Positions 6,630 through 12,495 of a stretch of 12,495 nt of DNA are shown here, in pieces (positions within the stretch are counted from its first letter, which is position 1; each line of letters starts with the position of its first letter). The stretch comes from Synergistes sp. (GTDB taxonomy: Bacteria > Synergistota > Synergistia > Synergistales > Synergistaceae). A program made the position numbers and the translations under genes. The notes below the pieces were generated by a model. That model was not told the DNA's origin. It saw only the letters and a program-made list of their open reading frames with translations, and did no database searches. The stretch covers positions 1 through 12,495 of the forward strand of contig JAEEYY010000071.1 of the NCBI GenBank assembly GCA_016288355.1. The letters are read 5' to 3'.

Positions 6630-7982
6630 TTAACGTCTGAGAAAGAGATCCAATATCTCCTTCAGCGCAGAGATCCTGAGCACCTCTATCGGATAACTTT
6701 CCTTAGGGGTACGGCGGCTTATGACCACCCGCTTGAATCCGAGCCTGGCCGCTTCCTTCACTCTCATTGCCGTTCGTCCCGCGGGACGGACTTCGCCGGC
6801 AAGCCCCACTTCGCCTATGAAGCAGACGTCTGAAGGAAGCTCTATATCAGTCGCAGCAGACGCAAGTGAGGCACATATCCCCAGATCGGCGGCGGGATCC
6901 TTGAGCGAGAGCCCCCCCGCAACATTAAGATAAATATCATTTGAACGGGATGATATGCCGCAGCGGCGTTCGAGTACCGCCAGCAGAAGCTGAAGGCGGC
7001 TAACGTCTATGCCGCGTGCGGTGCGCTTCGGATACGGGAACGGAGTGGCGCATGCAAGCGCCTGTATCTCGGCTGCAAGGACACGCGAGCCTTCAAGCAC
7101 GGCGGCTACAGCCACGCCGGAGCTCCCGAGGTCGGTGCCGTTCCAGTAGAGACGGCTAGGATCGCTGACCGCGGCAAGGCCGCGTTCGGACATTTCAAAT
7201 ATACCGAGCTCCTCTGTGCTGCCGTAGCGGTTTTTTTCGGCGCGCAGGAGGCGGTTCGGCGAATTCTGCTCGCCTGAAAAAAGCAGGACCGTGTCCACCA
7301 TATGCTCAAGCAGCTTCGGACCTGCTATCTGTCCCTGTTTTGTGATATGACCGACAAGTACCATAGGTATTCCGCAGCGCTTGGCGGTCTCCGCCGCCAT
7401 CAGCGCCACTGCTTTGACCTGGCTCGGGGAGCCTGCCCAGCCGCTTTCGCTGTCGGCACGGAAAGCCTGAACGCTGTCGATAACAACAAACCCGTATTTA
7501 TGCTCCTCAGCTGCGGCAAGCGAAGACTGCAGGTCGCTTTCGCAGAGAAGGTCGAGCCCCTGAGTCATCAGACCGAGCCGGCGCCCGCGCAGAGCAAGCT
7601 GTCCGGACGATTCTTCGCCCGATATATAGAGGACGCGGCTGCCGCGCTTTGCCATCTCAGCACATACCTGAAGAAGCAGAGTGGATTTGCCGACTCCCGG
7701 TTCTCCGCCCAAAAGCGTGACTCCGCCCATTACCCAGCCGCCGCCGAGGACCCGGTCAAGTTCTTCTATGCCTGACGAGACTCTTTCCTGTTCCTCGGCT
7801 TCCAGTCCCGATATCGGCACGGCGCTTTTAACGGGGACAGCAGCGCCGCTTAAGCTGCGCTGCGCGGTAATCTCCTCTTCCATGGTCCCCCACTCTCCGC
7901 ACCCGGGGCAGCGCCCTATCATGGACATGCTCTTATATCCGCATGAAGAGCATTTATATACAGATATTTCTTTTCTTGTCAT
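6630..7982 (-). CDS. radA: DNA repair protein RadA (branch-migration ATPase)
   Basis: A 450-residue RadA/Sms protein, a DnaB-like hexameric ATPase that drives branch migration and D-loop extension with RecA in recombinational repair (family knowledge). The N-terminal zinc finger uses C11, C14, C25 and C28 (KCSSCGYKSMSMIGRCPGCG region). Walker A GGEPGVGKST is at 92-101 and Walker B VVIDS at 166-170. The RadA-specific KNRYGS is at 250-255. The rest is a Lon-protease-like domain from about 290 to the end, with YLNVAGGLSLKDPAADLG and GEVGLAGEVRP as its conserved stretches. Full length and intact. It starts 6 nt after the stop of the PHP gene with only a weak GGGG ribosome-binding site, so it probably depends on read-through from the upstream signalling cassette unless an internal promoter exists. 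The hairpin at 6547-6586 would end the transcript. Confidence 0.97.
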   Translation of the reverse strand: MTRKEISVYKCSSCGYKSMSMIGRCPGCGEWGTMEEEITAQRSLSGAAVPVKSAVPISGLEAEEQERVSSGIEELDRVLGGGWVMGGVTLLGGEPGVGKSTLLLQVCAEMAKRGSRVLYISGEESSGQLALRGRRLGLMTQGLDLLCESDLQSSLAAAEEHKYGFVVIDSVQAFRADSESGWAGSPSQVKAVALMAAETAKRCGIPMVLVGHITKQGQIAGPKLLEHMVDTVLLFSGEQNSPNRLLRAEKNRYGSTEELGIFEMSERGLAAVSDPSRLYWNGTDLGSSGVAVAAVLEGSRVLAAEIQALACATPFPYPKRTARGIDVSRLQLLLAVLERRCGISSRSNDIYLNVAGGLSLKDPAADLGICASLASAATDIELPSDVCFIGEVGLAGEVRPAGRTAMRVKEAARLGFKRVVISRRTPKESYPIEVLRISALKEILDLFLRR

Positions 7983-7988
7983 GCTGCG

Positions 7989-8753
7989 TCAGCCCCACGG
8001 CCAGGAAATGCGTCTTCCGTCCTCGCCGCGCAGGGCTTTTCTTATCTCTTCGAAGGTCGGTTCCTTCAGCATCATCCTGGTGCAGTTCGCACGGGAGAGC
8101 GTAGCAAGAGAGTGGGAATCAGAGGAACGGATAAACGCGCGAGGTGCGGGATACATATCGCGCCACTTCCCGGCTTCCTCGCTGTTTAAGCGGCATGATA
8201 GCTCAAAAGCGTCGGCCGGATAATCCGCGGCCATAGGACCGAGCGCAGCCGGATATGAAAAAGCGGGGCGGTCAACATGAGCCAGTATCGCAAGCCCGCC
8301 TGCCTCCTGCACTTTGGCCACGATCTGATCCACTTCATAACCCGCTCCCTGTATCAGCAATGTCTCTTCTTCCTTAACGATATTGTTTTCTGCGTCCACG
8401 ACGATCTGATATCCGAACGTATCCACGTCGTTCGCTATCGGCCTTATCCGCTTCCAAAGCCATTCCTTGTATTCAAGAGCGGTCTCATAGAACGGAAAAA
8501 CGCAGAGGATATGCACATCCTCTGCGCTCTGTGTCTCAATGCACGGAAGGACCACAGGGCTGCCGGCGGCCGCCCCGCTTACACCCGGAAAATTTTCGCA
8601 GGTGTTATGGTCCGCTATGCCTATTATATCTATCCCCGCTTCACGCGCTTTTTCCGCTATCTCGGGAGCGCCCATCTCCAGCTCGCCGCACGGCGACAAA
8701 AGCGTATGGACGTGAAGGTCGACCCAAAAGGGTTTGAGTTCTGCTTTATCCAT
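7989..8753 (-). CDS. PHP-domain phosphoesterase of the signalling cassette
   Basis: A polymerase/histidinol-phosphatase (PHP) fold protein of 254 residues from the ATG at 8753. Expected metal ligands are present in order: HVH at 14-16 (in WVDLHVHT), D48-H49 in GIADHN, E73 in PCIETQS, H159 in ILAHVDRPAF, and D212 and H214 in SSDSHS. A complete ligand set predicts a metal-dependent phosphatase or nuclease-like hydrolase in the cytoplasm; the substrate is unknown. Some relatives hydrolyse nucleotide or histidinol phosphates. The open frame extends to an ATG at 8789. I prefer 8753 because it overlaps the stop of the upstream DRTGG gene by only 8 nt and removes a 12-residue tail that precedes the conserved domain. 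Neither start has a strong ribosome-binding site. It is the fifth gene of the cassette and precedes radA by 6 nt. Confidence 0.85.
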   Translation of the reverse strand: MDKAELKPFWVDLHVHTLLSPCGELEMGAPEIAEKAREAGIDIIGIADHNTCENFPGVSGAAAGSPVVLPCIETQSAEDVHILCVFPFYETALEYKEWLWKRIRPIANDVDTFGYQIVVDAENNIVKEEETLLIQGAGYEVDQIVAKVQEAGGLAILAHVDRPAFSYPAALGPMAADYPADAFELSCRLNSEEAGKWRDMYPAPRAFIRSSDSHSLATLSRANCTRMMLKEPTFEEIRKALRGEDGRRISWPWG

Positions 8754-9081
8754 CCAGCCCGCGGCGCGCCAGTTCGGCGCATACCTCATACATGCTCTGG
8801 GGTACGCTCAGGACAGCTATATTCTCCGTCCGGCAGCGCTCAGCCAGATCGTCCGGCGCTCTGCGTCCCGACGCGATTATAATAAGAGGCAGGTCTTTGA
8901 GTACTGCCACAGCCGCAACGTTCAGGTGCGCCTGTATCGTTATCCAGAGAGAACCCTCTTTTGCGGCGCCCATTATAAAGCTCAAAAGGTCTCCGGCGAT
9001 GGCTCCGGTGATCTCGCGCCCCGGGTCTCCCGCACACTGCACCTCTCCGCCTAAAAGTCCGCAGATCTCACCTATCGTCAA
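8746..9081 (-). CDS. DRTGG-domain protein 1 (TTG start)
   Basis: A 111-residue single-domain protein resembling the small DRTGG-domain family, named for a motif in larger proteins such as phosphotransacetylases; the literal DRTGG string is absent here. Visible features are the N-terminal helix TIGEICGLLGGEV, the conserved GDLLSF at 30-35 and a central strand LPLIIIASG at 64-72. The open frame runs on to 9276, but that would overlap the iron-sulfur gene by about 200 bp in an arginine-rich, non-family sequence. The TTG at 9081-9079 has AAGGAG 9 nt upstream and overlaps the preceding stop as TTGA, a classic coupled junction. It is paralogous to the protein at 10857-11219. The family is thought to bind a ligand or regulate partners; no reaction is known. 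The gene overlaps the PHP gene by 8 nt. Confidence 0.82.
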   Translation of the reverse strand: MTIGEICGLLGGEVQCAGDPGREITGAIAGDLLSFIMGAAKEGSLWITIQAHLNVAAVAVLKDLPLIIIASGRRAPDDLAERCRTENIAVLSVPQSMYEVCAELARRGLDG

Positions 9082-10394
9082 TTTGTTTCGCTCCTTTTCT
9101 TCAGCGTCTGAGGCTGAGACTCCGACATAACGGCGATCTTGTTGGCAAGCGTCGCTATTCCTTCGCGCAGTTTGAAGATACAGTCTGTGACAGCGCCGTG
9201 CCCGCGCACGATCTCCTCCGCCATTGCCTGGCAGGAAGGACGGCCGCAGGAGCCGCAGTCGATATGAGGCAGGCATGAATAGATCTCTTTCATCTGCTGC
9301 AGCTTGGCCATTGCTTCTGCGATATTATCGGAAAGAGGCAGATGCGGACGCGGCGTATATTCTTTTTCGATAGCCCAGCAATCCATCGCATACAGCCTTT
9401 CTGCGCGCTGTATATCGCTTTCTGTTATGTTCCAGTCAACATTTATGCTGTTTATCCTGAGGTTTGCAAGAAAGCGCGAATCCGCGGTGGCGGTGCCGCC
9501 GACGCAGCCTGTATCACAGGTCCTGCACTCGATGAAGTCCACATTGCGAAGCCTGCCCAGCTCAAGCTCCTGCAGGACATCGGTGGTATTTCTGAGTCCG
9601 GATACCGCAAGTACTGTCAGTTTTCTGTCTGAAAAAGCCTGTATATGACGCGCCTCTCCGCCGCGCCTGGCCCAGTGGAGCCAGCGGTTCGAGCGCTTCT
9701 TCTTCGGGGACTCAGCAGCAGGCGAAGCGCCGCTTGCCATTATGCTGCGCGCAACGCGGCGCAGTTCTACCGCTTTGTCTATGGGGGAGCGTTCCCGTCC
9801 CTGCGGATCCTTTACCATAGTGATCTTTGCAGGACACGGAGAAAGCAGGACCATCTGACTGCTGTTGTCAGTCCTCATGCGCTGCAGGTCGGCTGCTATC
9901 TCAATGGGAGAACATATGTTGACGACCCGCGGCAGAAGCTCGGGAAAACGCGACTGAATAAGACGCAGCGTTGAAGAACAGTAACAGGAAATAAGCGGCA
10001 GTGACTGGCGCGGTGTATGTGCTATCGCCTGTGCGCACGCATAAGCGCTCAGGTCGAACGCCTCTTCGATTCCTTCCGTCATCATATCAAAGCCTAAAGA
10101 TGCGACAACGCTTTCCAGCGTATAAGGATCCATATAATGGCTGAACTGGGAATAAAAGACCGGATCGGGAATAAGCGTAAATTTTGAATCTTCTTTTATT
10201 TCGTTCCAGTCGTCGCCCTGTATGCCAAGAGCCTGCCTGCCGCATGAACGCATACATTCGCCGCAGTCTATGCAGCGTTCGCTTATGATGTTGACTTCAC
10301 CGTCTACTATCCTTATTGCCTCTGTAGGACATATCTTGATGCAGTTTACGCATCCCTGACAGGCCTCTCTGGAGATCTTTACACTGTGAAGCAT
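9078..10394 (-). CDS. Ferredoxin / [FeFe]-hydrogenase-like / 4Fe-4S protein, putative redox sensor
   Basis: A 438-residue iron-sulfur protein with three parts. (1) A two-cluster ferredoxin domain, cysteines 12, 15, 18, 22 and 41, 44, 47, 51. (2) A region like the C-terminal domain of [FeFe]-hydrogenase large subunits, about 75-340, with ISCYCSS at 135-141, SPCPAK at 185-190 and ECRTCDTGCVGG at 289-300. (3) A C-terminal 4Fe-4S domain with C380, C383, C388 and C405 (CGSCGRPSCQ). The four cubane-type cysteines of the H-cluster region have counterparts (C137 or C139, C187, C293, C297) and the lysine of PCxxK is kept. The two methionines that flank the diiron site in true hydrogenases (MPC and ExMxC) are replaced by S and R, so catalysis of H2 is doubtful. 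A basic linker lies at about 221-258. GGAGG precedes the ATG by 8 nt. Its neighbours suggest sensing or electron transfer in signalling (inference). Confidence 0.85.
   Translation of the reverse strand: MLHSVKISREACQGCVNCIKICPTEAIRIVDGEVNIISERCIDCGECMRSCGRQALGIQGDDWNEIKEDSKFTLIPDPVFYSQFSHYMDPYTLESVVASLGFDMMTEGIEEAFDLSAYACAQAIAHTPRQSLPLISCYCSSTLRLIQSRFPELLPRVVNICSPIEIAADLQRMRTDNSSQMVLLSPCPAKITMVKDPQGRERSPIDKAVELRRVARSIMASGASPAAESPKKKRSNRWLHWARRGGEARHIQAFSDRKLTVLAVSGLRNTTDVLQELELGRLRNVDFIECRTCDTGCVGGTATADSRFLANLRINSINVDWNITESDIQRAERLYAMDCWAIEKEYTPRPHLPLSDNIAEAMAKLQQMKEIYSCLPHIDCGSCGRPSCQAMAEEIVRGHGAVTDCIFKLREGIATLANKIAVMSESQPQTLKKRSETN
9091..9096 (-). promoter_or_regulatory. Ribosome-binding site deciding the TTG start of DRTGG protein 1
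   Basis: AAGGAG on the minus strand, 9 nt before the TTG at 9081, inside the last codons of the iron-sulfur gene. With the TTGA stop/start overlap it argues strongly against the longer open frame. Confidence 0.75.
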
Positions 10395-10421
10395 AATTGT
10401 CGCCTCCCGTGTATTCAGTTT

Positions 10422-10853
10422 TTATTGTTTGTTGAAAAATACTGTGCTGTAAAGTTTGGTCCCTTTCCCTACTTCTGACTCTATATTGAATTCGTCGCTG
10501 TTCTTTTTTATATTGGGCAGCCCCATTCCGGCCCCGAAGCCCATCTCGCGCGCCTGTTCGGTTGCGGTGGTGAATCCCTCTTTCATTGCCTTCGAAATGT
10601 CAGGGATCCCCGGACCTTCATCTTCTGCAGTCAGATTGACCCGGTCTTCTGTGATCTCGGCCTTCAAAACTCCCCCTCCGCCATGTATAACAAGGTTTAT
10701 CTCCGCTTCGTAGGCTATTATGGCGACACGTGTGCAGACGCCGAAGGGTACGCCAAGCATTTTAAGGGTATTTTTAATGTTGTTGGAGGCCGCGCCGGCA
10801 ACCATGAAATCGTTCCCCTCGATTCTGTATTCAAGACAGACAGGGGCGGACAT
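10422..10853 (-). CDS. HATPase-domain protein (SpoIIAB/RsbW-like anti-sigma/serine kinase family)
   Basis: A 143-residue protein consisting of just one GHKL ATP-binding domain. The N box is YEAEINLVIHG at 48-58 (E49, N53, H57), the G1 box DEGPGI at 78-83, the glycine lid GFGAGMGLPNIKK at 105-117, and the G2/closing GKGTKL at 129-134. All nucleotide contacts are present. There is no histidine-kinase dimerisation helix, so it belongs with SpoIIAB/RsbW-type serine kinases or anti-sigma factors rather than two-component kinases. Relatives phosphorylate STAS-domain antagonists or sequester sigma factors; no STAS, PP2C or sigma gene is in this window. The start is 3 nt after the first DRTGG gene, with GGGAG 9 nt upstream, and the iron-sulfur gene follows after 27 nt. 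Its partner is therefore unknown and may be one of the cassette proteins (inference). Confidence 0.88.
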   Translation of the reverse strand: MSAPVCLEYRIEGNDFMVAGAASNNIKNTLKMLGVPFGVCTRVAIIAYEAEINLVIHGGGGVLKAEITEDRVNLTAEDEGPGIPDISKAMKEGFTTATEQAREMGFGAGMGLPNIKKNSDEFNIESEVGKGTKLYSTVFFNKQ

Positions 10854-10856
10854 TTT

Positions 10857-11219
10857 CTATATCTCCCGATCCCTGACTATCGGCTTCATGCCGTTTTCAT
10901 AGAGGATGCCGCATGCTTCAAACAGCGTGTGGTTCGTGAGCAATATCGGCAGATTGTTGTCTTTGGCAAGCTGGATCGTCTCCTCCAGAGGCACCTTGCC
11001 GCGGACAAAGATCACAGCCGGTATATCGAGCATCTGGGCGGTGCGTACGATCTGCACGTTGGTAAGTCCGGTCAGAAGAAGAGTGCCGGGCGTACAGAAA
11101 GCAAGCACATCGCTCATCAGATCACACGCATAAGCATGGTCGATCACTATCCCGCTTAGGTCGCAGTCGTTGGAAATACACTTGGCGTCAAGAAGCGACG
11201 CTATCTCCTGCAAATTCAT
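10857..11219 (-). CDS. DRTGG-domain protein 2, first gene of the signalling cassette
   Basis: A 120-residue protein, paralogous to the one at 8746-9081. Both share an N-terminal helix ending in LL, a D-L-(L/M)-S motif (D33-S36 here, in AYACDLMSDVLAF), a following Thr-rich strand (LLLTG), and a strand-loop PAVIFVRGK at 67-75. No catalytic residues can be named. The open frame reaches 11261, but the ATG at 11219 has AAGGAGG 9 nt upstream and gives the family's usual N-terminus MNLQEIASLL; the extra 14 residues are not conserved in the paralogue. Gene order makes it the promoter-proximal member of a six-gene transcript (DRTGG, HATPase, Fe-S, DRTGG, PHP, radA). Upstream lies a 156-bp divergent region shared with the symporter gene. 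Confidence 0.82.
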   Translation of the reverse strand: MNLQEIASLLDAKCISNDCDLSGIVIDHAYACDLMSDVLAFCTPGTLLLTGLTNVQIVRTAQMLDIPAVIFVRGKVPLEETIQLAKDNNLPILLTNHTLFEACGILYENGMKPIVRDREI

Positions 11220-11228
11220 AAATAAATG

Positions 11229-11235
11229 CCTCCTT
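11229..11235 (-). promoter_or_regulatory. Ribosome-binding site deciding the start of DRTGG protein 2
   Basis: AAGGAGG on the minus strand, 9 nt before the ATG at 11219. It is the best Shine-Dalgarno match at this locus, and the longer frame starting at 11261 would translate straight through it. Confidence 0.8.
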
Positions 11236-11259
11236 GAAAAGCTTTTGCACTGTTGCAGC

Positions 11260-11276
11260 ATGCATATCTAATGCAT
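11260..11276. promoter_or_regulatory. Palindromic ATGCAT pair, possible operator
   Basis: ATGCAT-ATCTA-ATGCAT at 11260-11276, within a run in which TGCA occurs four times (11246, 11254, 11261, 11272). It would sit just downstream of the proposed -10 box, in the leader of the signalling operon. No regulator is recognised; it could be chance. Confidence 0.25.
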
Positions 11277-11278
11277 AA

Positions 11279-11307
11279 AGGATAACAAAGAGAGTAAAGA
11301 AAAACAA
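11279..11307 (-). promoter_or_regulatory. Possible promoter of the DRTGG-HATPase-FeS-DRTGG-PHP-radA operon
   Basis: On the minus strand, TTGTTT (11307-11302), a 17-nt spacer, then TATCCT (11284-11279), giving a leader of about 50 nt. Both boxes are weak matches. Some promoter must lie in the 11220-11375 region because the gene on the other side is divergent. Confidence 0.3.
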
Positions 11308-11375
11308 GTCTGCAAACTTTCCGCATTTACGCTAAAATATTGCAGTATATCATCTGTCCGCGGGAAGTGACATTA

Positions 11376-12495
11376 ATGTTTCTCTTTTATTGTTCGGCAT
11401 TTGCGATGCTTGCCGCATTTATAGCAGGCGGTATTGCTGCCGGAAGATGCGGTGATAAAAAAGATTACAGCCTCGGCGGACGGAAAGCCGGCGCGGCCGG
11501 GGTCACCGGCATACTGCTCGGCGCGCTTGTCGGAGGTGCCTCTACCGTGGGGACGGTTCAGATGGCCTACAGCTACGGAATGACGGCATGGTGGTTCACT
11601 CTCGGAGGCGGCATAGGCTGCCTGATACTCGGTCTGCGCTTTGCAGAGCCGCTGCGGGCCGCCGAGATAACGACAGTCGCCGACTACCTTGAAAAAAGCT
11701 ACGGAAACTGCGGCAGGATGATCTCCCTAACAGCCACTCTTTCTTCCTCGCTGGGAACATTTATATCGGTATGCGCTCAGTTTCTCTCCTGCATAGCTCT
11801 GATACGCGGCATCATACCGATACCGGCGGCACTGGCCGCATTGACTGCGGCACTTTCGATCTGGAGCTTCATAGCCACAGGCGGCATAAAAAGCTTTGCC
11901 GCACTCGGAAAAGCAAAAATAGCCGTCCTCTTTGTCGTCCTTATCATATGCGCCGCGGCAGCCGCGCTGAAAAACGGTACTGCGCCCTTTGTTAAGCTGC
12001 CGTTCCACCCCTTCTTCAACATCTTCGGACGCGGTTTTTTCCCCGAGTCCGGCTATCTGCTCTCGATGATAGCAGGCGTATTCACAACTCAGATATATCT
12101 TCAGTCAATAGCGGCCGCTAAAGATATAAAAAGCGCACGTTCAGGCGCCCTTGCTTCCGCTTTAATCATGCCGCAGATGGGACTTCTGGGCTGCTGGGTC
12201 GGGCTTACGATGCGGGCGTCCGGCGTCGAAGTTTCTCCGGATATGGCACTGTCATGGTTTATAGCAAACAATTTTCCCCCGCTTATCGGCGGCCTGCTCT
12301 GGGGTGGCATACTGATCACGGTGATCGGCTGCGCCGCTGGCCTAATTCTCGGAATCGCGACGAATATATCAAAGAACTTCATTCCGCCGCGCCTCAAAGC
12401 TAAATGCGGAGGGGAGAGCGGCCGGCTCGAAAAGCTGCTGGTCACCGTTATGACCGCCTCGGCGGCCTTCATTGCCATAGGCGGCGCAGGCAGCA
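11376..12495 (+). CDS. Sodium:solute symporter (SSS) family permease, N-terminal part
   Basis: An open frame of 373 complete codons that continues past the right edge with no stop. The protein begins MFLFYCSAFAMLAAF and contains the N-terminal SSS signature KKDYSLGGRKAGAAG followed by GALVGGASTVGTVQMAYSYG at about 49-68, which in characterised symporters carries part of the Na+ and substrate path. At least eight hydrophobic segments alternate with short loops such as FAEPLRAAEITTVADYLEKS. The family co-transports solutes (carboxylates, amino acids, sugars) with Na+ at the inner membrane; the substrate cannot be told from this fragment. Start ATG at 11376 has GGAAG about 8 nt upstream, a weak site. 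It is divergent from the signalling operon across 156 bp, so shared control is possible but unproven. An internal ATG at 11406 is a less likely start. Confidence 0.88.
   Translation, partial: MFLFYCSAFAMLAAFIAGGIAAGRCGDKKDYSLGGRKAGAAGVTGILLGALVGGASTVGTVQMAYSYGMTAWWFTLGGGIGCLILGLRFAEPLRAAEITTVADYLEKSYGNCGRMISLTATLSSSLGTFISVCAQFLSCIALIRGIIPIPAALAALTAALSIWSFIATGGIKSFAALGKAKIAVLFVVLIICAAAAALKNGTAPFVKLPFHPFFNIFGRGFFPESGYLLSMIAGVFTTQIYLQSIAAAKDIKSARSGALASALIMPQMGLLGCWVGLTMRASGVEVSPDMALSWFIANNFPPLIGGLLWGGILITVIGCAAGLILGIATNISKNFIPPRLKAKCGGESGRLEKLLVTVMTASAAFIAIGGAGS

Noticed and set aside
9082..9276. N-terminal extension of DRTGG protein 1
   Set aside because: It overlaps conserved cysteine-rich codons of the iron-sulfur gene, is arginine-rich in the alternative frame, and the TTG at 9081 has a proper ribosome-binding site.
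11220..11261. N-terminal extension of DRTGG protein 2
   Set aside because: It would include the AAGGAGG ribosome-binding site as coding sequence and is not matched in the paralogue.
11310..11351. Plus-strand promoter for the symporter using TAAAAT (11333-11338) or TATATC (11346-11351)
   Set aside because: Neither has an acceptable -35 box at 16-18 nt, so I could not support a specific promoter.
11727..12478. Minus-strand open frames antisense to the symporter (11727-12022 and 12101-12478)
   Set aside because: They lie opposite clear SSS-family membrane segments and have no family features of their own.

Overview
The window (about 12.5 kb, roughly 55% GC by eye, densely coding) reads as chromosomal backbone of an anaerobic bacterium. 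The protein style, the iron-sulfur/hydrogenase-like cassette and the mix of Gram-negative and clostridial-type families suggest Synergistota (a Cloacibacillus/Synergistes-like genome). That assignment is inference from pattern memory, not from a search. There are no tRNAs, rRNAs, CRISPR arrays, transposases or phage genes that I can see.

Layout. (1) Positions 1-4304, all minus strand, transcribed leftwards from a likely promoter near 4276-4304: uvrD/pcrA-type helicase, coaE (overlapping it by 41 bp), thiamine pyrophosphokinase, a site-2-protease-like membrane metalloprotease and the 5' end of surE. These are housekeeping genes: DNA repair, CoA and thiamine-diphosphate synthesis, nucleotide phosphatase. 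(2) Positions 4340-5353: the long-form ribosome hibernation factor hpf (minus) with its own promoter and a GC-rich terminator, then a 409-bp AT-rich divergent intergenic region with a strong plus-strand promoter for (3) a class I aspartate-type aminotransferase (5354-6517). A perfect 16-bp inverted repeat, bracketed by a 9-bp direct repeat, separates it from the convergent radA.

(4) Positions 6630-11219: a tight minus-strand, probably single-transcript unit. In transcription order it encodes a DRTGG-domain protein, a SpoIIAB/RsbW-like HATPase, a ferredoxin-[FeFe]-hydrogenase-like-4Fe4S protein with a degenerate H-cluster pocket, a second DRTGG-domain protein, a PHP-type phosphoesterase and radA. 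Gaps are 3, 27, -4, -8 and 6 nt. The first five look like a redox- or energy-sensing signalling cassette of unknown output. From memory, similar sets lie beside electron-bifurcating hydrogenase genes in Thermotoga and clostridia; here no hydrogenase catalytic gene is in the window and the cassette runs into radA. This is the most interesting part of the window. (5) Positions 11376-12495: a divergently oriented sodium:solute symporter family permease, cut by the window end.

Several start codons were placed by ribosome-binding site and overlap evidence rather than by the longest open frame: coaE at 2316, thiN at 1593 (TTG), the DRTGG proteins at 9081 (TTG) and 11219, and the PHP protein at 8753.
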